A DNA stretch of 22,539 nucleotides from JBGPHT01 sp041484525 (lineage in GTDB: Bacteria; Acidobacteriota; Terriglobia; Bryobacterales; Bryobacteraceae): positions 1-22,539 of the forward strand of contig JBGPHT010000126.1 of assembly GCA_041484525.1 (NCBI GenBank), given 5' to 3'. The notes under the pieces are model-generated. The model was given only the letters and a program-made list of their open reading frames with translations. It had not been told where the DNA came from and did no database searches. Both the position numbers and the translations under genes were made by a program. Shown piece by piece: positions 6,513 to 14,451 of this stretch. Each line of letters begins with the position of its first letter. Within the stretch, counting starts at the first letter, position 1.

Positions 6513-7337
6513 ATGCGTATTCGACCCGGGGCCGGGGTAGCAGCGGTCTATTTGCTGATTGCCGCCTCATTGGCCCTTCGCGCCGCCGATTCCGGCCAGT
6601 CGCTGACGACGGAGCAGAAGGAGCAATTCCTGCTCACGGCGCACATCGAGCACGTGCACAACGCCCCCAAGGGCGTCACGGGAGTGGTTCGCCTCACGCT
6701 AAGCGACGGAAAGGTGACGCACGACGCCGGAGTGCAGCGCATCGACGAGCACAAGCCGGTCTTTCAGGGCGAGAACGGCACCACAGAAGCCAACTTCAAG
6801 GACAGCTACAAGTTCAATATCGCGGGTTGGAAACTGGCGCGCATGCTGGGGATCGAAGACATGACGCCGCCCACCGTCGAGCGCAAGTTCGAGGGTACGT
6901 CGGGCGCGTTTTCGTGGTGGGTGGACGACGTCATCATGGACGAAGGCGACCGCCTCAAGAAGAAGGCCACGCCACCCGACTTGGACGCGTGGAACCATGA
7001 GGTCTACGTGGTGCGGGTCTTCGACCAGTTGATCTACAACATGGACCGCAACATGCAAAACATGGTGGTCGACAAGAACTGGCACCTCTGGATGATCGAC
7101 CATTCGCGCGCCTTCCGCCTTCACCACACCCTGCAGACGCCGAAGAATCTGGTGCAGTGCGACCGCAATTTGCTGGAGAAATTGAAGACGCTGAATCAGG
7201 CCGATCTGGAGCGGGAGATGAAGGGGTATCTCACCAAGGATGAGATCAAGGGGATGCTCTTTCGCCGCGACATTATCGTGAAGACGTTTGAGGCGAAGGG
7301 CGAGAGCGCCATGTATATAAGGCCGGCGCGAACGTAG
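6513..7337 (+). CDS. Secreted protein with PI3/4-kinase-like (HipA/Fam20-type) catalytic loop
   Basis: This 274-residue protein has an N-terminal signal peptide (residues 1 to about 25, hydrophobic VAAVYLLIAASLALRAA, likely cut before DSGQ), so it should act outside the cytoplasm. The mature part carries a stretch that reads like a PI3/4-kinase-type active site. N176-M-D-R-N-M-Q-N183 corresponds to the catalytic-loop D..N pair. Thirteen residues later comes W-M-I-D196-H-S-R-A-F, corresponding to the metal-binding Asp of the DFG-equivalent. Upstream, FKDSYKFNIAGWKLARMLGI and PPTVER (about 95-124) look like the helix and strand of the N-lobe. These are my readings from pattern; I know of no characterised member. 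The start at 6513 is fixed by AGGAGG and the signal peptide; an open frame extends upstream to 6348 but overlaps the divergent gene. Substrate unknown: protein, lipid or small molecule are all possible. Confidence 0.65.
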   Translation: MRIRPGAGVAAVYLLIAASLALRAADSGQSLTTEQKEQFLLTAHIEHVHNAPKGVTGVVRLTLSDGKVTHDAGVQRIDEHKPVFQGENGTTEANFKDSYKFNIAGWKLARMLGIEDMTPPTVERKFEGTSGAFSWWVDDVIMDEGDRLKKKATPPDLDAWNHEVYVVRVFDQLIYNMDRNMQNMVVDKNWHLWMIDHSRAFRLHHTLQTPKNLVQCDRNLLEKLKTLNQADLEREMKGYLTKDEIKGMLFRRDIIVKTFEAKGESAMYIRPART

Positions 7338-7418
7338 GGGCGGCGCAGAGGGTACCCAAATTTCCCCCAACGCTCACTTGCCATTCGCCGTCTAATCTCC
7401 GAAGGAGCATCCACGGCT

Positions 7419-9953
7419 ATGGGTATCGTCGCGCTCTCGGAGCAGTTCGTCCAGGACATTCGCTACGCTTTCCGGGTGATGTCCGCACAGCCGTTCTTCA
7501 CAGCCATGGCGACACTCTCGCTGGCCCTCGGGATCGGCGCCAACACGGCGATTTACAGCTTCATGGACGCGATCCTACTGCGCGCCCTCCCGGTGCAGAA
7601 TCCGGAATCGCTCATCGTCTTCAACTGGCACAGCAAGGATCATCCGAAGGTCGCCAATAACTTCAGCGGCAGCACTCATAAGGACGACAAGACCGGCTAC
7701 ACCAGCGGCAATTTCCCCTACCCGGCCTTCGAGCTTTTCCACGGGCAGAACTCCGTGTTCTCGTCGGTGTTCGGCTTCAATAGCGCGGGACGCCTGAATA
7801 TCCAGATTCAGGGACAGGCCGATCTCGCGCAGAGCCAGTACGTGTCCGGCGAATTCTTCTCCGGTCTGGGCGTGCCTCCTGCCGCCGGGCGCCTCCTCGA
7901 TGCCACGGATGACCGCGTAGGCGCGTCCGCCGTCGCCGTCATCAGCTATGGCTACGCGCAGCGGCGCTTCGGCGATCCGGCGAAAGCGGTGGGGCAGGCG
8001 ATCCTGATTAACGACACGCCGTTCACGATTACGGGTGTCGCCGCGCCCGAATTCTTCGGCGTGAATCCGCAAGGTCCGCAGGATGTGTACCTGCCGCAAC
8101 ACACCAGCGCCATCCTGGAAACGACTTTCGCCAGCGAGAAAACGAAGTACGCGGATTCTCGCTTCTATTGGATCGAGGTGATGGGCCGCCTCCGCCCTGG
8201 CGTCGGCCGGCAGCAAGCGCAAGCCGCTCTCGCCCCGGCGTTTCAGCATTGGGTGGAAAACAGCGCGACCAACGATAAGGAGCGCGCCGACCTGCCGTTG
8301 CTTCTCATTCAGGAAGGCGCCGGCGGCCTCGATTCTCTCCGCCGCCGATTCTCCCAACCGCTATATGTTGTGATGACGCTGGTCGGATTGATCCTCGCGA
8401 TTGCGTGCGCCAACATGGCCAACCTGCTGCTGGCGCGCGCTACCCGGCGCCGCCGCGAGATGGCATTGCGCCTCAGCCTCGGCGCCGGACGTGGACGTGT
8501 GGTGCGGCAACTGCTCACGGAATCGTTGCTGTTGGCGTCGCTCGGCGGTCTGCTTGGCCTGGCATTTGCCAAGTGGGGAATCGGTGCGCTGACGCTCCTC
8601 ATCGGCAACGGACAGGAAAACTTCACCTTGCATGCCACGTTGAACTGGCACGTGCTGGCGGTGACCGTCGCCTTATCGGTGGGGACCGGAATGTTGTTCG
8701 GCCTGGCGCCCGCCATGCAATCGACGCGCGTGGATCTGGTCTCGGCGCTCAAGCAGACGCGAGGCGGCGAGCAGCGGTTCCGCCTGCATTCCTGGATGCG
8801 CGTCAGCCTCAGCCAGGTGCTGGCGGTTGCCCAGATCGCGATCTCGCTGCTGCTTCTGGTTGCCGCCGGGCTCTTCGTCCGCACCCTCACCAATTTGAAT
8901 TCGATCGCGGTCGGGTTCAATCGCGAGAACCTGCTGCTGGTGAGTCTGAACGCGCGCCAGGCCGGATATAAAGACGATGCGCTGGTTCGCTTTTATCGCG
9001 ACCTGCACGCGCGTCTGAGCGGCATTCCCGGCGTGCGTAGCGCGAGCTATTGCAATTACGCCCTGGTCTCCGGATCGCGGAGCTCGACGGATGCCCGCAT
9101 TCCGGGCCAACCCGCCGGCAACACGTCGTATCTCAATGTCGGCCCCGGCTTTTTCAGCACCATGCAGATACCGATTCTGCTGGGGCGTGAAATCAGCGAG
9201 CGCGACGCGAACGGCTCCAATCACGTCGCTGTGGTCAACGAAGTCTTCGTGAAGAACTTCTTCGGCGGCGAGAACCCGGTGGGACGGCATTTCGGACTCG
9301 GCGGCAGGAACGCGATCGATTACGAAATCATCGGTGTCGCGAAGACGTCGCGGCTCAACTCGCTCAAGCAGGACGTTCCGCCGGTTGCCTATGTTCCCTA
9401 TACCCCGAACGTCAGACAGGCCGTCTACGTTTTGCGCGCCGCGGGCGAACCGATGGCTTTTGCCAATACTGTCCGGCAGGCGGTGCGGCGGGCCGATGCG
9501 CGCATCCCGATCTCGGAAATCGTTACGCAGGCGAAGCAGATCGATCAGACCATCTCGCAGGAACGAACTTTCGCTACGCTGTGCGTGTGCTTCGCGGTGC
9601 TCGCGGTGCTGATTGCTTGCGTGGGCCTGTACGGCATGATGGCTTACAGCGTGGCGCGCCGTACCAACGAAATCGGCATCCGGATGGCGCTCGGAGCCGA
9701 GCGCCGGCGTCTGGTGTGGATGGTGCTGCGCGAGGTTCTGCTGATGGCGATCATGGGCCTCGCGATCGGGATCCCGGCGGCGATTGCTGCATCGAAGTTT
9801 GTGGGGTCTTTCCTTTTCCAGATGAAGCCGAATGATCCGCTGGCATTTACGCTGGCCGCCGGCAGTCTGCTCGCGGCCGCACTGGTGGCCGGCTATGGGC
9901 CGGCGTGGCGGGCGTCGCGCATCGATCCGTGGACGGCGTTGCGGGACGAGTGA
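7419..9953 (+). CDS. ADOP-family ABC permease (MacB-like core, two FtsX domains)
   Basis: This 844-residue inner-membrane protein has the duplicated MacB/FtsX layout: an N-terminal membrane segment (about 24-48, TAMATLSLALGIGANTAIYSF), a large periplasmic MacB-like domain, a first FtsX block (about 310-430, with LARATRRRREMALRLSLGAGRGRVVRQLLTES split over helices), a second periplasmic domain, and a second FtsX block at the C-terminus (SVARRTNEIGIRMALGAER, ending in RASRIDPWTALRDE). This is the 'acidobacterial duplicated orphan permease' family, abundant in Acidobacteriota. As usual for the family, no ABC ATPase is encoded next to it, so the partner ATPase must come from elsewhere or is not needed. 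Its role is unknown; MacB relatives extrude or couple energy to periplasmic substrates. AAGGAG at 7402-7407 lies 11 nt before the ATG. Nothing obvious lies in the 81-bp gap before it. Confidence 0.92.
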   Translation: MGIVALSEQFVQDIRYAFRVMSAQPFFTAMATLSLALGIGANTAIYSFMDAILLRALPVQNPESLIVFNWHSKDHPKVANNFSGSTHKDDKTGYTSGNFPYPAFELFHGQNSVFSSVFGFNSAGRLNIQIQGQADLAQSQYVSGEFFSGLGVPPAAGRLLDATDDRVGASAVAVISYGYAQRRFGDPAKAVGQAILINDTPFTITGVAAPEFFGVNPQGPQDVYLPQHTSAILETTFASEKTKYADSRFYWIEVMGRLRPGVGRQQAQAALAPAFQHWVENSATNDKERADLPLLLIQEGAGGLDSLRRRFSQPLYVVMTLVGLILAIACANMANLLLARATRRRREMALRLSLGAGRGRVVRQLLTESLLLASLGGLLGLAFAKWGIGALTLLIGNGQENFTLHATLNWHVLAVTVALSVGTGMLFGLAPAMQSTRVDLVSALKQTRGGEQRFRLHSWMRVSLSQVLAVAQIAISLLLLVAAGLFVRTLTNLNSIAVGFNRENLLLVSLNARQAGYKDDALVRFYRDLHARLSGIPGVRSASYCNYALVSGSRSSTDARIPGQPAGNTSYLNVGPGFFSTMQIPILLGREISERDANGSNHVAVVNEVFVKNFFGGENPVGRHFGLGGRNAIDYEIIGVAKTSRLNSLKQDVPPVAYVPYTPNVRQAVYVLRAAGEPMAFANTVRQAVRRADARIPISEIVTQAKQIDQTISQERTFATLCVCFAVLAVLIACVGLYGMMAYSVARRTNEIGIRMALGAERRRLVWMVLREVLLMAIMGLAIGIPAAIAASKFVGSFLFQMKPNDPLAFTLAAGSLLAAALVAGYGPAWRASRIDPWTALRDE

Positions 9954-10070
9954 GACGGTAAAGCCGCAAGCGATCCGTTACAAAAAAGCACCCTTTCGGT
10001 CATCTCGGCCCTGGACCTGAGGGTATCCATTCATCGAAGGGCATGCCGACCGCCGTGCTGATTCAAAGAC

Positions 10071-11096
10071 TCAGAAGCAGAACTCGCACTTGCAGTGTGA
10101 GACCGTGCCACCACTTGCAATTGAGCCCGAGGCGCAATCTGGAGAGCCGTTGTGGCTTGCTTTGTTCCCGCCGGCGCATTCAGGGCAACCGGGAATCGCA
10201 TCCTCGTTGAGTGTCGGCAGCATCTCCCTGATCGCTTGGGCTTCGATAACACGGTGTCGCGCGACATCATCGAGGGGACCGAACTCGCCCGTGCCCTTCT
10301 TTAGCCCCCTACGCACGATGCGAATGTCCTGGGCCGTGGGAAGTTGCTCCGGGGGAATCCCAGTCTGCTCGATCATAGTCTCACGAACGGTACGGCCTAC
10401 TTGTTCGGCAACACGCTCCGCCTCGTATTGGCCGCGTACTCGGTCCTTCCGCAACCGCCCTTCGGTCAGGCTCTGCCGGAAAAGATTCGCTGCTAGCTCG
10501 TCCTTGCCCATGAAGTCCAATACGGAACGCTTTGTGCCCGCCACACCGCGCATCCGGCGCAGATCCTGGTAGGGCATGTCATACATTCCGAGATATCCAG
10601 CGCTCTTGAAGAAGTCGAATCTGTCTACACCGGCTTCGGCTGCAGCCTTGTTGAGCATGATCTCATGCTGAGAGATTTCTTCACGGATGAAGATGCGGTC
10701 CATGCTTTCCGCGTGCTCGATGGTGTAGCCGACCAGAAACTCGGCCAGACTGACAAAATAGGCCTGGGCCGCGGCCACGTTCCGTTTCTTGGAATCAGCA
10801 TTGAGGGAGGTCATGCAGCAGGCGGATCTCGTCAGCTTATAGTCCTCGACCGGCCTGCCGCCGATTTCCCGTTCCACCCGGATGAACATTTCGAGGACCT
10901 GGATGTCGAGCAGAGCGCAGGCTGAAATTGCCTTGTTGATGACCTTCTTGAACGCTGTCCAGTCATCGTAGCCGAGCGCCTTCATCAGATCGCGCGCAAA
11001 CCAGTACCGCGATCCGTTGGTCTTTGCGATCGTCTCGAAGAGCTGCCCGTCTCCGTCGAAGAGTTCCATCTGCGGGTCGGGAGTGCGCTTTGTCAT
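10071..11096 (-). CDS. DinD/BRO-N family protein with a Cys-rich C-terminal tail
   Basis: This 341-residue protein resembles DNA-damage-inducible protein D. Residues about 15-120 form a BRO-N-like DNA-binding domain (FETIAKTNGSRYWFARDLMKALGY). Residues about 125-265 carry the DinD-specific block: FFKSAGYLGMYDMPYQDLRR, DFMGKDELAANLFRQSLTEG, VGRTVRETMIEQTGIPPEQLP. E. coli DinD (about 274 residues) inhibits RecA filament function, so a role in the damage response is plausible. The last 38 residues are different: six cysteines (304, 307, 321, 335, 337, 340) in a Gly/Ser-rich setting ending HCKCEFCF. The ATG is at 11094-11096, with AAAGG upstream. I could not identify a LexA box. By eye the region is less GC-rich than its neighbours, and BRO-N genes are common on phages and islands, so horizontal acquisition is likely. 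Confidence 0.82.
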   Translation of the reverse strand: MTKRTPDPQMELFDGDGQLFETIAKTNGSRYWFARDLMKALGYDDWTAFKKVINKAISACALLDIQVLEMFIRVEREIGGRPVEDYKLTRSACCMTSLNADSKKRNVAAAQAYFVSLAEFLVGYTIEHAESMDRIFIREEISQHEIMLNKAAAEAGVDRFDFFKSAGYLGMYDMPYQDLRRMRGVAGTKRSVLDFMGKDELAANLFRQSLTEGRLRKDRVRGQYEAERVAEQVGRTVRETMIEQTGIPPEQLPTAQDIRIVRRGLKKGTGEFGPLDDVARHRVIEAQAIREMLPTLNEDAIPGCPECAGGNKASHNGSPDCASGSIASGGTVSHCKCEFCF

Positions 11097-11118
11097 TTCT
11101 CAACGCCTTTCGTCTACT

Positions 11119-11157
11119 TGGGAGGATCTGCCGGGCCCTCCCAGAGTATTAAACTCT
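11119..11157. repeat. Two adjacent hairpins upstream of the dinD-like gene
   Basis: TGGGAGG (11119-11125) pairs perfectly with CCTCCCA (11137-11143). Immediately after, AGAGT (11143-11147) pairs with ACTCT (11153-11157) around ATTAA. Lying 23 bp upstream of the minus-strand ATG, they would fall in the promoter or 5' leader of that gene and could be an operator or a leader structure. I recognise no known regulator site. Confidence 0.35.
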
Positions 11158-11664
11158 TCCACCATCAGGACCCATCACTCTTCAAATCGCCACCGACGGG
11201 CGGCCTTGGCCACCCTTATTGTCCTACATGCAATATCCCATTAATATATGCCCCCTTACCGCCTTTCTGGCTCCGCGCCCTCGACTTCCGCGCGGCTCCG
11301 CCTATTCTGTTGGGTACCCAGTTTCCTCTCTCGTGAACTTGCAAAACACTGCCTGTACTCAACTGTCTGCTCCCGCGGCCGGTGGTGTTCTAGAATCCGT
11401 TGATCCCGCGGGACTTCCGCCCGTCGGCCACTACCGGACCAATTGCGCCGCCAAATTGCAGGTGATCGCTGGAGAACTAGACGAGTTCCTGCTGAAGTTC
11501 GACGGAACACTGCAATCGAAGCGAAGTAATGTCGAGCGCGCGGTTCGGGGATATGCGCACTGCAGGTAGAGTCTGTATCGATAAAGGCGCTACCAAGGTT
11601 GAAGCACTCCGAGCGTGTTCCCGCGTCAGATGTGCCGGGCGTTCGCTGTTACCATTAGATCTTG
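11158..11664. other. About 500 bp without a convincing gene
   Basis: The first third is AT-rich for this genome (around TTAATATATG at 11234-11243) and may hold promoters. An open frame on the plus strand covers 11219-11569, with an internal GTG at 11333 giving 78 codons, but neither start has an SD and the product resembles nothing I know. It may be a degenerate gene. No terminator or RNA gene was recognised. Confidence 0.4.
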
Positions 11665-13230
11665 ATGGCCACTCGAACCCTTACTGAATTCCGTAACGAG
11701 CCACTCGTCGATTTCAATGTGCCGGAAAACCGGCGCGGCATGGAAACGGCGCTCCAATTAGTCCGTTCCGAATTCGGGCGTGAGTACCAGTTGCGCATCG
11801 CGGGCGACTACATCGCCACCGGCGATAAGCTGATTTCCGTCAACCCCGCCAACCCGAAAGAGGTAGTGGGGATCCATCATCGCGCCACGGCCGAGTTGGC
11901 TAACCGCGCCGTCGAAAACGCCCAAGCGTACTTTCCGGAGTGGAGCCGCACGCCCGCCGAAGAGCGCGTCCGCATGCTCATCGAGACTGCGCGTCTGCTG
12001 CGCTCCCGACGGTTCGAATTCGACGCGTGGCTGGTCTATGAATCCGGCAAGACCTGGCCTGAAGCCGAGGCCGAAGTCGCCGAAGCCATCGATTTCTGCG
12101 AATACTACGCGCGCGAAATGGAACGTCTTGCGGGGCCGCAGAAGGTCGTCCAGCTCCCGGGCGAGCAGGATGAAATGATCTACATCCCGCTCGGCGTCGG
12201 CGTGGTGGTTCCGCCGTGGAATTTCCCGCTCGCCATCCTCGCCGGCATGACGGCCGCGAGCCTGGTCACCGGCAACACCGCCATCGTGAAGCCGTCGAGC
12301 GAGACCCCGACGGTGGCTGCCAGGTTCGCGGATCTGTTGCTCGAAGCCGGATTCCCGGAGCGCAGTTTCACGCTCCTGACGGGAAGCGGCTCGGCGGTCG
12401 GCGACGTGCTGGTGCAGCATCCCAAGACGCGCTTCATCGCCTTCACCGGATCGCGCGACGTCGGCCTGCGCATCAACGAGCTAGCCGCCAAGGCCCAGCC
12501 GGGCCAGATCTGGATCAAGCGCGTGATTGCTGAAATGGGCGGTAAGGACGCCATCATCGTGGACGCCGATTCCGACCTGGATAAGGCCGTGGATGGCGTG
12601 CTCGCCTCGGCTTTCGGCTACCAGGGACAGAAGTGCTCGGCGTGTTCACGCGCCATCGTCGACGCCCAGATCTACGACCAGTTCGTCGAGCAGCTCGCCG
12701 CCAAAGCCAAGAACCTCACGATGGGTCCGGGCGACGATCCCGGCAACTACATGGGTCCGGTGATCAGCGAGAGCGCGCGGACGGCGATCCTGAATTACAT
12801 CGAGGTGGGCAAGAAAGAGGGACGCGTGGTGGCCGGCGGCGAGGCTGGTCCCGCGGCCAACGGCTACTTCATTCCGCCCACCATCATCGCCGATGTGGAC
12901 TCCAAGGCGCGCGTTTTCCAGGAGGAGATTTTCGGCCCGGTTCTGGCGGTCGCCAAAGCGCGGGACTTCGAGCACGCGCTCGAAATGGCCAACGATTCGG
13001 TTTACGGCCTGACCGGCGCCGTCTTTTCGAACGACCCCGAGCACCTGAGCCAGGCCAAGGAACGGTTCCACGTGGGCAACCTCTACTTCAACCGCAAATG
13101 CACGGGCGCTATGGTGGGGGTGCACCCGTTCGGCGGCTTCAACATGTCGGGCACCGACTCGAAGGCGGGCGGTCCCGACTACCTGTTGCTGTTCCTGCAG
13201 GCGAAGTCGGTGGCCACGAAGGCCGCTTAG
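11665..13230 (+). CDS. pruA: 1-pyrroline-5-carboxylate (L-glutamate gamma-semialdehyde) dehydrogenase
   Basis: This 521-residue aldehyde dehydrogenase oxidises glutamate-gamma-semialdehyde, the hydrolysis product of pyrroline-5-carboxylate, to glutamate with NAD+, the last step of proline degradation in the cytoplasm. Sequence signs: VVPPWNFPLAI and GNTAIVKPSSETP (cofactor-binding strand), FTGSRDVG, catalytic-base Glu290 in IAEMGGKDAI, nucleophile Cys324 in GYQGQKCSACSR, and EEIFGPVLAV. Length and C-terminus (FGGFNMSGTDSKAGGPDYLLLF) fit the monofunctional P5CDH group (RocA/PruA type) rather than the PutA fusion. No proline dehydrogenase gene lies in the window. I start at ATG 11665; the frame also opens with TTG one codon earlier. 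The SD is weak. A REP-like hairpin 60 bp after the stop probably terminates the transcript. Confidence 0.9.
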   Translation: MATRTLTEFRNEPLVDFNVPENRRGMETALQLVRSEFGREYQLRIAGDYIATGDKLISVNPANPKEVVGIHHRATAELANRAVENAQAYFPEWSRTPAEERVRMLIETARLLRSRRFEFDAWLVYESGKTWPEAEAEVAEAIDFCEYYAREMERLAGPQKVVQLPGEQDEMIYIPLGVGVVVPPWNFPLAILAGMTAASLVTGNTAIVKPSSETPTVAARFADLLLEAGFPERSFTLLTGSGSAVGDVLVQHPKTRFIAFTGSRDVGLRINELAAKAQPGQIWIKRVIAEMGGKDAIIVDADSDLDKAVDGVLASAFGYQGQKCSACSRAIVDAQIYDQFVEQLAAKAKNLTMGPGDDPGNYMGPVISESARTAILNYIEVGKKEGRVVAGGEAGPAANGYFIPPTIIADVDSKARVFQEEIFGPVLAVAKARDFEHALEMANDSVYGLTGAVFSNDPEHLSQAKERFHVGNLYFNRKCTGAMVGVHPFGGFNMSGTDSKAGGPDYLLLFLQAKSVATKAA

Positions 13231-13600
13231 TATTTGGCGGCCTGGCGACCGACTGGTGATTTCGCTTGAGCAGGATTCTCGTAAGGGGCAAAACGGAGCC
13301 AGGCACGAAGTTTCGCAAAGACGGCGAAATTCGATCCTGGCACCGGTTTGCAGCGTGTGCGATACCCGGCAGTATTTTGCGGCGGCGCGCTAGCTTTAGT
13401 CTAGTTTTCGGCCGGCAATTTATCGGCGTGGCCGGTTGCGCATGGTCAGGCTCCCGGGCGTGGGCTCGATGCTTGCCCGGGGACCGCCCTTGTCGAACCC
13501 TTTCGCGGGCCGGCTGGCAGCGGAGGCCGGGCGAAAGACCAAGGAGGCAGGCGTCCAGGATCACCGCCATCACAATGTTGCCAAATCGTAACCCTCGCAT
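13139..13600 (-). CDS. Doubtful minus-strand ORF with a strong SD, N-terminal hydrophobic segment
   Basis: ATG at 13598-13600 is preceded by a near-ideal AAGGAG (13607-13612, 6-nt spacer). The first 28 residues (MRGLRFGNIVMAVILDACLL...) look like a signal or membrane segment. The rest is low-complexity, Arg/Pro-rich, reads through the hairpin repeat and overlaps the 3' end of the dehydrogenase gene antisense by 92 bp, which is typical of spurious GC-rich frames. It may be the intact start of a decayed small secreted-protein gene. No homologue recognised. Confidence 0.22.
   Translation of the reverse strand: MRGLRFGNIVMAVILDACLLGLSPGLRCQPARERVRQGRSPGKHRAHAREPDHAQPATPINCRPKTRLKLARRRKILPGIAHAANRCQDRISPSLRNFVPGSVLPLTRILLKRNHQSVARPPNTKRPSWPPTSPAGTATGSRDRPPSSRCPTC
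13291..13347. repeat. REP-like compound hairpin, copy 2 (AAAGACG loop)
   Basis: TTTCGC (13311-13316) pairs with GCGAAA (13324-13329) around the loop AAAGACG (13317-13323), the same 7 nt as in copy 1 at 5089-5095. Further out, CGAA (13306-13309) pairs with TTCG (13330-13333), and GCCAGG (13298-13303) pairs with CCTGGC (13336-13341). The edges AAACGG/CCGGTTT pair with one bulge. Stem bases differ from copy 1 in a compensatory way. It lies 60 bp after the dehydrogenase stop. The rest of the gap (13348-13597) shows no gene I trust. Confidence 0.78.
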
Positions 13601-13637
13601 GGTTCGCTCCTTACGCAGCTTCTGGGAACCATCCAAA

Positions 13638-13667
13638 TTGCCTGCAACCGCGTAATCCTGTTAGACT
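13638..13667 (+). promoter_or_regulatory. Candidate promoter of the hopanoid operon
   Basis: TTGCCT (13638-13643) and TAGACT (13662-13667) each match 4 of 6 sigma-70 consensus bases with an 18-bp spacer, in the AT-richest stretch of this gap and about 40 bp before the TTG start at 13708. Other -10 choices (TAATAT, just downstream) are possible. Confidence 0.3.
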
Positions 13668-13707
13668 CTAATATTCAGGACTAAAAATTGAAAATCGGGG
13701 TAACTCG

Positions 13708-14418
13708 TTGAAAGTTCGCGTTCTACTACTGCCCATCATTATCTATACGGGTCTCCTGGCGGAACCCACGGTTAACCCGCCGGATTTTATCGTGGAACAC
13801 TATTGTGCCGCCACGCGTGCCCAGTCCCAGGCATTGAAAGATGCGTCCATGGAAGTGGAAATCGCGGCGTCCCTTCCCAAGCTCAAGAAGCAGGGCAAGC
13901 TGCACGCGCTGCGACGCATCTCGGCGCTGGGGCGCATCACCTATTCGATGCTGCGGTTCGAGGGCGACGGCACCATCAAGAGCCAGGTCATCACCCGCTA
14001 CCTGACCGCCGAAGCCGATGCCCAGAGGGATCAGCCGGCCTCGCTCTCCGTCACCCCCGAGAACTACAAGTTCAAGTACAAGGGGCAGGCCTCGCTCGAC
14101 GGCCGTCCCGTCCACATTTTTCAGGTCACACCCAAACAGAAGCGCCAGGGGCTCTACAAAGGCGATTTGTGGATTGATGCCGCCACCTACCTGCGCGTGC
14201 AGGAATCCGGCTACCTGGTGAAGAACCCGTCGATTTTTCTGAAGAGGATCGCATTCACTCGCCGGTATGAGATTCGCAACGGAATCTCGGTGCCGCGGCA
14301 GATCCAGACCGAAATCGAAACGCGCCTGGTAGGCAAGGCGGAGCTGACGATCGATTACAGCCACTTCTCGCTGGATGATCCGCAGCGGGTCGTGGCCGGC
14401 GACACCGATGGCCAATAG
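13708..14418 (+). CDS. Secreted LolA-like (outer-membrane lipoprotein-sorting-like) protein
   Basis: This 236-residue protein has an N-terminal signal peptide (MKVRVLLLPIIIYTGLLAEP) that supports the TTG start at 13708; the next in-frame ATG is about 47 codons in and would remove it. A GGGG stretch at about 13698 serves as a weak SD. The mature part is beta-rich: YKFKYKGQASLDGRPVHIFQVTPK, then GDLWIDAATYLRVQESGYLV, then RYEIRNGISVPRQIQTEIETRLVGKAELTIDYSHFS. This pattern of alternating strands is what the LolA/LolB/RseB-like fold shows, and such proteins carry lipidic cargo in the periplasm. No catalytic residues are evident. It is the first gene of the operon, 33 bp ahead of hpnJ. A role in binding or moving hopanoids is an inference from position only. 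It could equally be a DUF-type family with the same fold. Confidence 0.6.
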   Translation: MKVRVLLLPIIIYTGLLAEPTVNPPDFIVEHYCAATRAQSQALKDASMEVEIAASLPKLKKQGKLHALRRISALGRITYSMLRFEGDGTIKSQVITRYLTAEADAQRDQPASLSVTPENYKFKYKGQASLDGRPVHIFQVTPKQKRQGLYKGDLWIDAATYLRVQESGYLVKNPSIFLKRIAFTRRYEIRNGISVPRQIQTEIETRLVGKAELTIDYSHFSLDDPQRVVAGDTDGQ

Positions 14419-14451
14419 CGCGCGGGTTTGCCGCGCTCCAGGGGAGAATAG

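Noticed and set aside
8970..8976. A further AAAGACG, the loop of the hairpin family
   Set aside because: Lies in the permease coding sequence with no inverted repeats around it.
11219..11569. 116-codon plus-strand open frame in the gap before pruA
   Set aside because: No SD at any start and no recognisable product; kept only as a note in the intergenic entry.
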